64,000 nucleotides of DNA, from contig JAKPPU010000056.1 of NCBI GenBank assembly GCA_029547185.1, positions 1 through 64,000 of the forward strand. Reading direction: 5' to 3'. This DNA comes from Deltaproteobacteria bacterium. GTDB taxonomy: Bacteria; Desulfobacterota; Desulfomonilia; UBA1062. Both the position numbers and the translations under genes were made by a program. Shown one piece after another: positions 1 to 8,734 of the stretch. Within the stretch, counting starts at the first letter, position 1, and each line of letters opens with the position of its first letter. The notes under the pieces were generated by a model that did not search any database, was not told where the DNA came from, and saw only the letters and a program-made list of their open reading frames with translations.

Positions 1-195
1 AGGCGACATATGGAGGAGATTGCCCAGATCGACGCCGCGTGCCTTGATGAGCACGTAGTTCGTACCGGGCACCCGGGCGCTGACGTGGCCGAGGTAGTCG
101 GCGAGGCCGAGTTTTGCCAGGATGCGGCATCCGTCGGCCACCTTGACCTTCAGCTCCTCCACTACATTCCTGTCAACATTTACCGTATCTGCCAT
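1..195 (-). CDS. Class II aldolase/adducin family protein, N-terminal part only
   Basis: Only the first 65 codons are present; the gene runs off the left edge. It starts at an ATG behind a clear AGAGGAGG-type ribosome binding site. The translation contains a helix ending in CRILAKLGL, then GHVSARVPGTNYVLIKARGVDL, the pattern of the class II aldolase/adducin fold (L-fuculose-phosphate aldolase type, Zn-dependent in active members), where GH.S.R and the following NY.LIK strand are typical. The catalytic zinc ligands lie further downstream and cannot be checked, so the substrate is unknown. It is divergent in origin from nothing nearby: the next gene is on the same strand with a 560-base gap. 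Confidence 0.7.
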   Translation of the reverse strand, partial: MADTVNVDRNVVEELKVKVADGCRILAKLGLADYLGHVSARVPGTNYVLIKARGVDLGNLLHMSP

Positions 196-755
196 TTCGT
201 TCCTCCTCTGGTTCAATATATTAACCACAAGTTTTATATATCGTCCTTTCCGGCCCTGTCAAGGGCAAAGATCCTCCTTGGGGGGGATATGGGAGAAGGC
301 AGGGACGGGATCGTCAAGGAACGGATGGAAAACCTGAAGGAGCAGATCATTGATCCTGCCCGCTTGAATGCCGCAGACCGCCTCGGCGGGCCGGATCTTA
401 TTGTCTTCGGGGAGCTGCATCGGGCATCAGCGTGAAGGGCGAATGTAGTTTTATGAGAATATATTCAAGGAGATGCAGGGAGGAATCTCCGGGTCATCTC
501 AAGGGTGGATCCGCCAGGGACAGGACGGCAGAGTGGTTGAAAGTAGGGGAAGGGTGAAGGCCCCCATAACGGATGCAGGGAATGATTATCCTTTGCTCAT
601 CGCGAAGCCGTCCGGGGCGATCACCTCTTAATTAATAACAGAGGCGACAATATTTCGGAGTCAGGTTCATTCACACGAACTCTTCTCTCCTTTTTTCCTT
701 CATCCCCAAGGTCTCGCTTTTCACAAGCTCAGGGCGCTCTTCAATCCTTGTCCGC
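196..755. other. Gene-poor stretch between aldolase and acyl-CoA synthetase
   Basis: I see no convincing gene in these 560 bases. The first 60 bases on the minus side must hold the aldolase promoter and leader; an AT-rich patch (TATATATCG to AATATATT, about 219-245) is the most promoter-like segment. Short plus-strand open frames here (for example an ATG at 473, about 52 codons) have no proper ribosome binding site and match nothing I know; they may be remnants of decayed coding sequence. Confidence 0.4.
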
Positions 756-2933
756 TCATTTCTTGAGGAAGCGGTAGTACTCGTACATGCGGGCGCCCGC
801 TTTGACCGCGCGCTCGGGCGTCTGGTAGAACACGGGCTTGTAGGCCGATCCCTCGACGGTATACACCGTCTTGCTCTTGATGTCGGTAACCAGGCTCACC
901 CCGTAGACCGGCTTCTGGTAGGTTTCCATGAGCTGGGCAACGAGCTTGAGGTAGTTCTGCTCGAAGTCCTGCATGTAAGCCTTGATACCGTCGAAGAACT
1001 CCTTGGAATAGGTCGGGTCGGCCCGTTCCGCGGCATCGGTCATCTGGCCGATGAAGATCGCACGGCCGAGAATGCCGAGATTGATGATCGCATCGCACCC
1101 GTCCCACTTCATGAGCTCTTCCATGATGGTGGTCATGAGCTTGTTATCGGGCTCGCCCACGATGTCCACCGGGTTCGATCGGCTCCAGTATGGGGGGAGC
1201 ATGCTGTCGAAGCGTGCAAGGAGCTCTGGCGAAAGCGGAGGCACAATGAGCCCGTACCGTGAGCACAGGTCTGCCGTGATCACGCCCCATCCGCCGCCCA
1301 GGGTCATGATGCCCACGCGGTTGCCCTTGGGCAGAGGCAGGGAGGAGAAGGCGGCGGCGAGATCGAGGAGGTCCATGGACTGCTCCACCTTGACGATGCC
1401 CGTTTGACGGCAGACCGCATCGAAGACCTTCGCGTTCGATGCCATGGCGCCGGTGTGACTGGAGGCTGCGCGGCTGCCGGCATCGCTCTGGCCCCCTTTA
1501 AGCAGCACGATGGGCTTCTTCCTGCCGAGTCGCCGGGCGCTCTCGAAGAAGCGCCTTCCGTCGCGCACGCCCTCGATGTAGAGCATGACGATCTTCGTGT
1601 TGTCGTCGATCTCGAAGCCGTCGATGAAGTCTTCGATCGTGATCATGGCCTCGTTGCCCGAGCCGCAGAATCCCCGGATGCCGATGCCCTGCTCCTCGGC
1701 AAAGCCCAGAAACTGCACGCCCATGTTGCCCGACTGTGCGACGACCGCGGTGCCTCCCGACTTGTTCCGCACTGCGGAGCCAGTGCAGTAGAGGTTGATG
1801 TAAGGGTTCGAGATGCCCATGGTGTTGGGTCCGAGGATGAGAAGTCCTTCCTGCCGGGCCTTTTCGACCAGCTCGTCCTGGAGCTTTTTGCCCTGTGCGC
1901 CGGTTTCGCCGAAGCCAGACGAGATGAGCAGGACGTTTCGGATGCCCTTGGCTTTGAGCTTCGGGAGGAGGTCCATGACAAACCTGGCAGGGACCGTGAC
2001 CACGGCGAGGTCGACCTTTCCCGGCACCTCGCCGATATCCCTGTACACGGTCCTGCCGGCAATGGACCCGCCTTTCTCGTTCACCAGGTAGATGTCGCCG
2101 GGGAATCCGCCGCTGATGGTGTGCGACATGAGCAGATGGCCCCACTTGCCGAACTTCGAAGAGGCGCCGATGAAGGCGATGGATTTGGGATAGAACAGCG
2201 ATCCGATGGCCGTCGGGTCGACCGGCACGGTGGAAACGCTCTTCTTCGTGCCATCTGAGAGCACGACCAGCGCGTCGACGGCGCAGACACTGCCGTCTGA
2301 GGAGACGAGGAGCGGGTTGATGTCGATCTCCGAGATCCCGGGATTTTCTTCAGCCAGACGGGACAGGCCGGTGAGCGTGCGGATCAGCGCCTCCCTGTCG
2401 GCTGCCTTTTCACCGCGGAAGGAACCGAGCAGGCTTTGCGCCTTTATCTCGGAGAGCATCTCCTCGGCATCACTTTCGGTGAGCGGGGCGACACGGAGCG
2501 TAATGTCCGAGAGCGCCTCGGTGAAGATCCCGCCGATGCCGAACATGACGACGGGGCCGAAAGCCGGATCGTAGGAGAGGCCGGCCACGAACTCGCGCCT
2601 GCCGGAAAGGTACGGCTGGACGAGAATGCCCTCGAGCTCGTCTTTTGCCTCGCTCTCGATGGCGAGGGCCGCTTTCTGAACGGCCTCTTCACCGGTCAGG
2701 TTCAGGTGAACGAGACCGCGCTCGGTCTTGTGGAGAAGGGTCGCCCCGAGGCCTTTCAGGACGACCGGGAACCCGATCTCCTTTGCAACCGCCACTGCCT
2801 CGGCCGGGGTTCCGGCAACGGTCTCCCGGACCACCGGCACCCCGTATGACGAGAGGAGCTTTTTCGATTCATGTTCGCTGAGCGCCCTGCGCCCTGACCC
2901 GTCAGCTTTGACGATAACCTCTGCATTGTCCAT
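756..2933 (-). CDS. ADP-forming acyl-CoA (acetyl-CoA) synthetase, single chain, ATP-grasp-first domain order
   Basis: 725 residues. Family reaction: acyl-CoA + ADP + Pi <-> acid + CoA + ATP, a cytoplasmic substrate-level phosphorylation step. Residues about 20-225 are an ATP-grasp domain with the LHKTERG stretch that carries the second phospho-histidine site in the family. From about 240 a CoA-binding Rossmann domain follows (IGSLFYPKSIAFIGAS; later LGPNTMGISNP), then succinyl-CoA-ligase-like domains with SQSGNMG-like and SSHTGAMA motifs. So the beta part precedes the alpha part, the reverse of the usual alpha-beta fusions. Start supported by AAGGAGAGTGAC before the ATG. The enoyl-CoA hydratase and acyl-CoA dehydrogenase in the window suggest fatty or aromatic acyl-CoA metabolism, but substrate is not readable from sequence. 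Confidence 0.85.
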   Translation of the reverse strand: MDNAEVIVKADGSGRRALSEHESKKLLSSYGVPVVRETVAGTPAEAVAVAKEIGFPVVLKGLGATLLHKTERGLVHLNLTGEEAVQKAALAIESEAKDELEGILVQPYLSGRREFVAGLSYDPAFGPVVMFGIGGIFTEALSDITLRVAPLTESDAEEMLSEIKAQSLLGSFRGEKAADREALIRTLTGLSRLAEENPGISEIDINPLLVSSDGSVCAVDALVVLSDGTKKSVSTVPVDPTAIGSLFYPKSIAFIGASSKFGKWGHLLMSHTISGGFPGDIYLVNEKGGSIAGRTVYRDIGEVPGKVDLAVVTVPARFVMDLLPKLKAKGIRNVLLISSGFGETGAQGKKLQDELVEKARQEGLLILGPNTMGISNPYINLYCTGSAVRNKSGGTAVVAQSGNMGVQFLGFAEEQGIGIRGFCGSGNEAMITIEDFIDGFEIDDNTKIVMLYIEGVRDGRRFFESARRLGRKKPIVLLKGGQSDAGSRAASSHTGAMASNAKVFDAVCRQTGIVKVEQSMDLLDLAAAFSSLPLPKGNRVGIMTLGGGWGVITADLCSRYGLIVPPLSPELLARFDSMLPPYWSRSNPVDIVGEPDNKLMTTIMEELMKWDGCDAIINLGILGRAIFIGQMTDAAERADPTYSKEFFDGIKAYMQDFEQNYLKLVAQLMETYQKPVYGVSLVTDIKSKTVYTVEGSAYKPVFYQTPERAVKAGARMYEYYRFLKK

Positions 2934-3149
2934 GTCACTCTCCTTGCCTCTTTCTTACAACAATCTGCAGATAAAATAGCGTCATGAAAAATAGTGTCGC
3001 TGAAATTAATATAATTATCGCTGAAGGCGGGGAAAGTCCAGCAGACTTTGATAGAGATTGCTTCTCCTTGAGGAGTGATTTATTCTTGTATTATGAGAAG
3101 CGCACTCCAAAAAGGGGTGTGACATTGCAATATGGATAAGGAGGTAACT

Positions 3150-4046
3150 ATGGTGCCTGTATTCCTGTTCGAGGTTTTTCTCTGGCTTGTGTTCGCCGTG
3201 GCCATCGTCGACGGGTTCCGCAGATTCGGCTTCAAAGAAGGCCTCATCTTCTTCATTCCCCTCGTCATCTATGGATGGATTCTCGAAGAATCCGCCATCG
3301 CCATCTTTCACCGGTATGCCTACACCCCGGACTTCATCGTCAAGTATCTGGACGCACCCGTGTCCATAGCTGCCGGCTGGACAGCGATCCTCTACTCGGG
3401 GATCGTTATCGCGCAAGGCCTGGGCCTGAGCAGATTCAAGTCCGCCCTTTTCGTGGCGCTCTGGGGTCTGAGCATCGACTTTTCCATGGATGCCCTCGCG
3501 GTGCGTTTCCACTACTGGACGTGGTTTCCTCCCGCCGACGTCGTCCTTCCGTACTTCAATGTCCCGGTGTCGAACTTCGTCGGGTGGTTCATCATCCTCT
3601 TGTGCTTCACCTTCTTTCATCTCTATGGCAGGGACAAGGCGTATCGGAAGGTCCTCCTCGGCTTCGATGCGATGCTTCCCTCGCTGCCTCTGCTGCTCGC
3701 AGCCATCTACATCATGCTCGAGACAGAGTATGAGCGCGCCTTCACGAACCTGTCGTGGTGGCACATGACAGCCATGTTCCCGCTGCCGCTCATGATGGTC
3801 CTGGCCGTGTGGCTGATGAGGCTCACGCCTCTCCGGACAAGGGAGAACCGCATCCCGCTGCTCATTACGGAAGGTTTCCATATCTTTTTCATTCTCTCAG
3901 CCGTCTATGTATGGACGGTCACGGGGATATGGAGCTATGCCGTGGCTGCAGGCGTCGCCCTCATCCCGATCGTCACCTATGCAGTGCGGAGCAGGATCAA
4001 CCTTGCAGTCACCCCCGTCCCTGACAGGTATAGAGCCGTTCAATGA
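3150..4046 (+). CDS. Integral membrane protein of the carotenoid hydratase (CruF/DUF422)-like family
   Basis: 298 residues with about seven or eight hydrophobic segments. I place the start at the ATG preceded by AAGGAGGTAACT; an upstream in-frame ATG at 3132 has no ribosome binding site. The middle contains an acidic pair (SIDFSMDAL), then HYWTWFPP and a VPVSNFVGW segment. This order (D..D, W.W, G/VP..NF.GW) is the hallmark of the carotenoid 1,2-hydratase / bisanhydrobacterioruberin hydratase family (PF04240). No other carotenoid genes are nearby, so a carotenoid role is doubtful and the family call is moderate. It is followed after 49 bases by a permease on the same strand, probably co-transcribed. 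Confidence 0.55.
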   Translation: MVPVFLFEVFLWLVFAVAIVDGFRRFGFKEGLIFFIPLVIYGWILEESAIAIFHRYAYTPDFIVKYLDAPVSIAAGWTAILYSGIVIAQGLGLSRFKSALFVALWGLSIDFSMDALAVRFHYWTWFPPADVVLPYFNVPVSNFVGWFIILLCFTFFHLYGRDKAYRKVLLGFDAMLPSLPLLLAAIYIMLETEYERAFTNLSWWHMTAMFPLPLMMVLAVWLMRLTPLRTRENRIPLLITEGFHIFFILSAVYVWTVTGIWSYAVAAGVALIPIVTYAVRSRINLAVTPVPDRYRAVQ

Positions 4047-4095
4047 TCTGGTTTTCATGGTGATTGTGTTATAATGTCGGAGCGAGGAGGGTGTC

Positions 4096-5634
4096 ATGCG
4101 TGACAGGTTCAGGCTCTGGGGTGAAACGACGGCCTTTCTGGCCCTTTTCCTCGACAATCTCGGGGTGCTCGTATTCTTGAGCTCCATCCTCATCTTCACC
4201 TTCAACTATCCGTCGGAGATCATCCTGAAGCGGATGATTCCCGGGACAGCCATCGGCGTTCTCTTCGGCGACCTCGTGTATACCTGGCTGGCCATGCGGC
4301 TGCGGAAGAAAACCGGCCGCACCGACGTCACGGCCATGCCGCTCGGCCTGGATACGCCGTCCTCGATCGGGCTTGTCTACGCCGTGCTCGGCCCGGCTTA
4401 TGTCGCGACCCGCGATGCCGTGCTGACCTGGCACATCGGCATGGCGACCCTGTTCATGATTGGCCTTGTCAAGATCATCACCTCTTTCCTCGGCGGATTC
4501 GTGCAGCGCATCATCCCGACTGCCGGGCTCCTGGGATCTCTTGCCGGGGTGGGGCTCATGCTGCTCGGCTTTCTGCCCTTGCTCGACGTCTTCAACGAGC
4601 TCGTGGTGGGTATGGTGGCCATGGGGCTCATCTTCGCCATGCTCTTAGGCAGGCTCGAACTCCCGGGGAGGATGCCCGGCATCCTCATGGCCGTTCTTTT
4701 CGGAACCGTGCTCCACCTCATCCTGGGATACAGCGGGTACATCCCCGAGTTCCAGAAGCCGTCCTTCGAGGCGGGCTTGAGCCTGCCCAGCGTGTCGATC
4801 GGCTTCCTCAAGGACCTGCCGAGGGCCATCCAGTACCTGCCCATCGCCATTCCCTTCGGCATCCTGACCATTATCGGAGGGATCAACAACACCGAGAGCG
4901 CACGCCTTGCCGGCGATGACTACGCCACGAGAGACATCCTTCTGACAGAGGCGTTCACCTCTCTCATCGCCGCCTTCTTCGGCGGCGTGGCGCAGACCAC
5001 ACCGTACATCGGCCATCCGGCCTACAAGAAGATGGGTGCCACGTACTGGTATACGCTGCTCGCCGGGCTTCTCGTAGGCATCGGCGCGGTAGTGGGACTG
5101 CTCTCCCTCATCGTGAGCCTCATTCCGCGCGCGGCCCTGGCTCCGATCTTCATGTTCATCGGCTTCGAGATCGTACGCCAGGCATACCGGGAATCGCCGC
5201 CCGAGCATTCCGAGGCGGTGAGCTTCAGCTTCCTGCCGGTCATCGCGAGCCTGATCATGATCATCCTGCCCCAGTTCACCGGCGCTGCGGGCATAACGCC
5301 CGACAAGCTCCCGGCCAGGCTCGGGATCATGCTCCAGACGCTCACCGTGCTCAGCAACGGGTTCATCCTGACGGCACTGCTCTGGGGCGGCATGCTGGCA
5401 TTCGTTATCGACCGCAAGCCCAGGATGGCCGCCCTCTATTCCCTCGTGTGCGCCGTCCTGACCCTCTTCGGCCTCATCCACTCGGTCCTTCCCACGGGTG
5501 AGGTGTACCTTCCCTGGAGAGTCGCATCACACCTGCACTACACGATCGTCCTGGGCTACGTCCTCCTCGCCGCAACCTTTCTTCTCCTCGGCATCGGCAG
5601 CCATCACGAAGACCAGATCAAAGGACACGAGTGA
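4096..5634 (+). CDS. NCS2-like nucleobase permease family membrane protein
   Basis: 512 residues, mostly hydrophobic (about 12-14 membrane segments), ATG preceded by GAGGAGGGTGTC. The early segment GTAIGVLFGDLVYTWLAMRL and the TAMPLGLDTPS loop resemble xanthine/uracil permeases of the NCS2 (UraA/AzgA-like) superfamily, which import purines or pyrimidines with a cation. A central GGINNTESARLAGDDY segment is the position where NCS2 proteins carry the conserved E in TM8, and GGVAQTTPYIGHPAYKKMGA matches the TM10 region. It belongs to a divergent prokaryotic clade whose substrate is not established, so nucleobase uptake is inference. Ends in a convergent intergenic region with a large nested hairpin. 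Confidence 0.65.
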   Translation: MRDRFRLWGETTAFLALFLDNLGVLVFLSSILIFTFNYPSEIILKRMIPGTAIGVLFGDLVYTWLAMRLRKKTGRTDVTAMPLGLDTPSSIGLVYAVLGPAYVATRDAVLTWHIGMATLFMIGLVKIITSFLGGFVQRIIPTAGLLGSLAGVGLMLLGFLPLLDVFNELVVGMVAMGLIFAMLLGRLELPGRMPGILMAVLFGTVLHLILGYSGYIPEFQKPSFEAGLSLPSVSIGFLKDLPRAIQYLPIAIPFGILTIIGGINNTESARLAGDDYATRDILLTEAFTSLIAAFFGGVAQTTPYIGHPAYKKMGATYWYTLLAGLLVGIGAVVGLLSLIVSLIPRAALAPIFMFIGFEIVRQAYRESPPEHSEAVSFSFLPVIASLIMIILPQFTGAAGITPDKLPARLGIMLQTLTVLSNGFILTALLWGGMLAFVIDRKPRMAALYSLVCAVLTLFGLIHSVLPTGEVYLPWRVASHLHYTIVLGYVLLAATFLLLGIGSHHEDQIKGHE

Positions 5635-5780
5635 TATGCGGACGGTATGATTCAGGAAATCGATGTATCTGCCTATCCAGAGCGGCATTGATTTCAAACA
5701 GAACGTGCACTGGGAGCCGGGGAGGGTCCTGGATGAACCGTCAATCGTTTTTTGCGGATGCTGCCCAAACGGAGACGTAA

Positions 5781-5840
5781 GGCCTCTTGATCCCGTACTG
5801 TTTGAGCCTCCTGAAAGGAGGCGAGTTTACGGGATCGGCC
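5781..5840. terminator. Nested inverted repeat between convergent genes
   Basis: GATCCCGTA at 5789-5797 pairs perfectly with TACGGGATC at 5828-5836. Inside it GCCTCCT pairs with AGGAGGC across a GAA loop (about 5806-5822), and GGCC at 5781 can pair with GGCC at 5837 with a bulge. A second short palindrome, GCCTTAAGGC, follows at 5838-5847. It sits between the permease stop (5634) and the hydratase stop (5927), so a bidirectional terminator or mRNA-stabilising structure is likely. There is no clean T run. Confidence 0.5.
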
Positions 5841-5926
5841 TTAAGGCTTAAGGTCGCGGATGCATCAGAAAACGATTTCGGTGAAGGAAAGGTCCTCCCC
5901 GGCTCCCTCTCCACCGATCGCATCTT

Positions 5927-6748
5927 TCAGCAATCCTCCGGCTCAGGAAATTCTGGCTTCTTCTTCGAGAGAAAGGCAGAGATCCCATGGACACACTCAC
6001 CGCTCGCAATGAGGTCGACCGCCTCCTGGGTCTCGAAGGCCAGGGCCTGATCATAGGGCATGTCCGGTGTCGACCGAATTACCTTCAAGGCATGGCGGAC
6101 CGATCTCGGACCGTTTTCCGCGATTGCATCGGCCAGGGCGAGAGCGTCTTCGAGGACCTTGCCCGACCTGCTGATCCGGTTGGCCAGACCCAGCGAGAGG
6201 GCCTCTTCCGCCGCGACCTTCCTTCCGGTCAGGATCAGGTCTGCAGCCTTCGAAGGGCCGACCAGCCTCGTCAATCCCACGACGCCACCGTGATCGGGCA
6301 TGAGGCCCAGCCTGACTTCGGAGAAGCAGAAGACGGCAAGAGGGTCCATGACCCGCAGGTCGCATCGCGAGGCGATCTCGGCGCCTCCTCCGTAAGCGAG
6401 GCCGTTGACGGCCGCGATGATGGGCACGGGGAGCATGACGAGGCTGTCGGTCGTTGTCCTGACGCGCCGGATGAGGTCCATGGCAGGCCCTTTCTCGTGC
6501 TTTTCGACGGCCTCGATGAGGCGCACCACCTGGGGGTTGTCGAGGCCTACGTCGAACCCGGCGCTGAAGGCCTCGTCTCCTGCCCCGGTTACGACGATGA
6601 CCCGGGGCATGCGGGCAATGAGATCGGCCACTGCCGCTTCGAGGGAGTCCCACATGCGCTCGTCGAAGGCATTCTTCTTCCCCGGCCGGTCAAAGGTGAC
6701 CACCGCGACCTTGCCGATGCGCTCGAGCCGTACGCCGTAGTCTGCCAT
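5927..6748 (-). CDS. Enoyl-CoA hydratase/isomerase family protein
   Basis: 273 residues, crotonase fold, cytoplasmic. Oxyanion-hole and active-site segments are visible: FSAGFDVGL near residue 65, AVNGLAYGGGAEIASRCD with the first catalytic-type Glu, and SEVRLGLMPDHGG with the second Glu position. Both Glu positions used by true hydratases appear filled, so trans-2-enoyl-CoA hydration is the simplest call, although crotonases are functionally diverse. The C-terminus ends EFPEPEDC. It lies 24 bases downstream of a nitroreductase on the same strand, likely one transcript. Other acyl-CoA genes in the window (ADP-forming synthetase, acyl-CoA dehydrogenase) fit a beta-oxidation-type setting. Confidence 0.85.
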   Translation of the reverse strand: MADYGVRLERIGKVAVVTFDRPGKKNAFDERMWDSLEAAVADLIARMPRVIVVTGAGDEAFSAGFDVGLDNPQVVRLIEAVEKHEKGPAMDLIRRVRTTTDSLVMLPVPIIAAVNGLAYGGGAEIASRCDLRVMDPLAVFCFSEVRLGLMPDHGGVVGLTRLVGPSKAADLILTGRKVAAEEALSLGLANRISRSGKVLEDALALADAIAENGPRSVRHALKVIRSTPDMPYDQALAFETQEAVDLIASGECVHGISAFLSKKKPEFPEPEDC

Positions 6749-6772
6749 GGGCTCACCCCTGTTCCTGTATGC

Positions 6773-7327
6773 TTAGAAAGGATCTCCGAATTTGTTGCAG
6801 TAGAGGAAGCTCGCGAGCTCCTTGCGCGGCGGCCCCGATTTGGCAGGCGCAGCAGGCTCGCCTATCGGGATCACGGCCACGACCTCATAGCCTTCGGGCA
6901 CGTTCAGGATCTTCCTGCAGGCCTCGTGGTCCATGAGGCCCACCACGACCGTGCCCAGGCCCATCTCATAGGCCTTGAGACACAGGTTCTGCACCGCCAT
7001 GCCCAGATCGAACATGTACCAGTTGGGGAGCTTGGTGACGTCTTTTCCGCCGTAGCACCCCGAAACCCCGGTCTTGCCGCAGGCCACGATGAGGGCGGAT
7101 GCGGTCAGCGATCCTTTTGTGGCCGGGTTTTTCTCGGCATAGGTGCCCGTCACCTTTTCGATGAGGGCCTTGTCTCTCACGACGACGAACTCCCAGACCT
7201 GCGTGTTGGCCCAGGACGGGGCCCACCTCGCCGCCTCGATGATCGACCTGATCTCGTCATCGGTCACATATCTGTCGGAGAACTTCCGCACACTCCTTCT
7301 GCCCATGATTGCCTGGTCGAGATCCAT
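6773..7327 (-). CDS. Nitroreductase family FMN-dependent oxidoreductase
   Basis: 184 residues from the ATG preceded by GGGAGGGAAT; an in-frame ATG 12 codons upstream lacks a ribosome binding site. Features of the small nitroreductase fold: IMGRRSVRKFSDRYVTDDEI at the N-terminus (FMN phosphate-binding Arg/Ser), AARWAPSWANTQVWEFVVV, and the late AYEMGLGTVVVGLMDHE and EVVAVIPIGEP motifs. Such enzymes reduce nitro groups, quinones or flavins with NAD(P)H; the true substrate is not predictable. It sits upstream of the enoyl-CoA hydratase, divergent from larC. Confidence 0.85.
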   Translation of the reverse strand: MDLDQAIMGRRSVRKFSDRYVTDDEIRSIIEAARWAPSWANTQVWEFVVVRDKALIEKVTGTYAEKNPATKGSLTASALIVACGKTGVSGCYGGKDVTKLPNWYMFDLGMAVQNLCLKAYEMGLGTVVVGLMDHEACRKILNVPEGYEVVAVIPIGEPAAPAKSGPPRKELASFLYCNKFGDPF

Positions 7328-7513
7328 ATTCCCTCCCTTTGTAAAACGTGTGGGTAATTTCACTTCGGATACCGGGATGATACACGTCTCGTAATCAAAT
7401 TTCCAGAGGTTTCAGGGATGAGCACGGGAGCATACCTGATAGCGCTTGAGGCTGAGGGCTCACGAAAACAAAGACGTTGTACGGCGGCTCTGAAATATGG
7501 CAAAGTGGAGCAA

Positions 7514-7529
7514 CCCTCTTTAAAGAGGG
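7514..7529. promoter_or_regulatory. Perfect 16-bp palindrome upstream of larC
   Basis: CCCTCTTTAAAGAGGG is a perfect palindrome that ends 26 bases before the GTG start of larC, in the region divergent from the nitroreductase. Length, symmetry and position suit an operator for a dimeric repressor or activator of the lar genes; no regulator gene lies next to it, so the binding protein is unknown. Confidence 0.45.
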
Positions 7530-7555
7530 CACACACGATCTATAAGAGGCGAGGA

Positions 7556-8734
7556 GTGAAGATTCTCATTATCGATCCCGTCGGCGGCATCAGCGGCGAT
7601 ATGCTGCTGGCCGGCCTGGTCCACATGGGATGCCCGGTCGATTATCTCAAGGACGTCCTGGGACGGCTCCCCATCGACTCCTTTTCCCTGGAGACCTCTG
7701 AGCGGAGCGTGCACGGAATAGGCGCCCTCCACCTTTCCTTCGTCTGCAAAGAAGAGCAGGAGGAGAGGACGTATGCCGCGATCAGAGACGGGATCCTCTC
7801 TTCATTGCCCGATGGGATCCGCGAAAAGGCCACTGCCGTCTTTGAATCCCTTGCAGAGGCTGAGGCATCGATCCACGGCGTGGCCGTCGAAGAGGTGCAC
7901 TTCCACGAGGTGGGCGCCCTCGACTCCATTCTCGACATTGCAGGCATTGCCGCTGCCATAGAGTATTTCAAGGTCGATGCGATTTTCTGCCGCAGTATCC
8001 CTCTCGGTAGGGGAATGACGAAATCGAGGCACGGCATCATTCCTCTGCCTGCGCCGGCAACGGTCAAGCTCCTCGAGGGAAGGCAGGTCAGGTTCACCGA
8101 TATCGCCTTCGAGCTTGCCACGCCGACCGGTGCCGCGGTTGTTGCCGCCCTTGCGGAAGAGAGGACGATTCCTTCGGATATAGCGGTCAGGGCTGTGGGG
8201 TACGGGTGCGGAACCAGGGAGATCGAAGGCTGGCCCAACCTCTGCCGCACGATCCTCGGGGAGGCAGCGCCCGGGGAGCCAGGGGTCCGCACGTATCTTG
8301 TGGAAGCGGATGTGGATGACATGATCCCCGAAGACGCAGAAGCTGCCCTGGCACGGCTCTTCGACGCAGGGGCGAAGGATGCAGGGCTCACCCCGAAGAT
8401 CATGAAGCGCGGCAGGCCGGGATTCTCCATTCAAGCGGTCTGCGCCTCCGGGCATCTCGAAGGCGTGCTTTCCTGTCTGCTGACCCATACCACCTCGATC
8501 GGAGCGCGGTACTATCCTGTTGAAAGAAGGGTCCTCGAACGTACTGCTTATCGTATCGGGACGCGCTTCGGCAGTGTCGGAATCAAGGAGAGCGTGCTGC
8601 CCGACGGATCGAAGCGCTTCAAGCCCGAGTACCGCGATCTCGCGAAGATCGCGGAAGAGCAGGGCATCCCCGTAGCGGTTGTAAGGGCCGAAGTCGAAAG
8701 GGCGATGAGGGAATACAAGGGAGAGGATACATGA
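7556..8734 (+). CDS. larC: Nickel-pincer cofactor biosynthesis protein LarC (nickel insertion)
   Basis: 392 residues. LarC inserts nickel into the P2TMN precursor, with CTP, to finish the nickel-pincer nucleotide cofactor. N-terminus KILIIDPVGGISGDMLLAGL and the EVHFHEVGALDSILDI segment are family signatures; the later half contains EADVDDMIPEDAEAAL and a TPKIMKRGRPGFSI stretch. I choose the GTG at 7556 because the signature begins immediately and AAGAGG lies six bases upstream; the frame is open further upstream without family similarity. Unlike Lactiplantibacillus plantarum, where larC is split and needs a frameshift, the gene is one continuous frame. Overlaps larB by four bases (ATGA). Confidence 0.9.
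   Translation: MKILIIDPVGGISGDMLLAGLVHMGCPVDYLKDVLGRLPIDSFSLETSERSVHGIGALHLSFVCKEEQEERTYAAIRDGILSSLPDGIREKATAVFESLAEAEASIHGVAVEEVHFHEVGALDSILDIAGIAAAIEYFKVDAIFCRSIPLGRGMTKSRHGIIPLPAPATVKLLEGRQVRFTDIAFELATPTGAAVVAALAEERTIPSDIAVRAVGYGCGTREIEGWPNLCRTILGEAAPGEPGVRTYLVEADVDDMIPEDAEAALARLFDAGAKDAGLTPKIMKRGRPGFSIQAVCASGHLEGVLSCLLTHTTSIGARYYPVERRVLERTAYRIGTRFGSVGIKESVLPDGSKRFKPEYRDLAKIAEEQGIPVAVVRAEVERAMREYKGEDT

Noticed and set aside
10-435. A plus-strand frame covering the aldolase start
   Set aside because: Its first part is antisense to a well-supported class II aldolase start with ribosome binding site; the rest has no recognisable fold.
7418-7555. Longer LarC start in the same frame
   Set aside because: The extension has no family similarity and includes the 16-bp palindrome; the GTG at 7556 has a good site and begins directly with the LarC signature.
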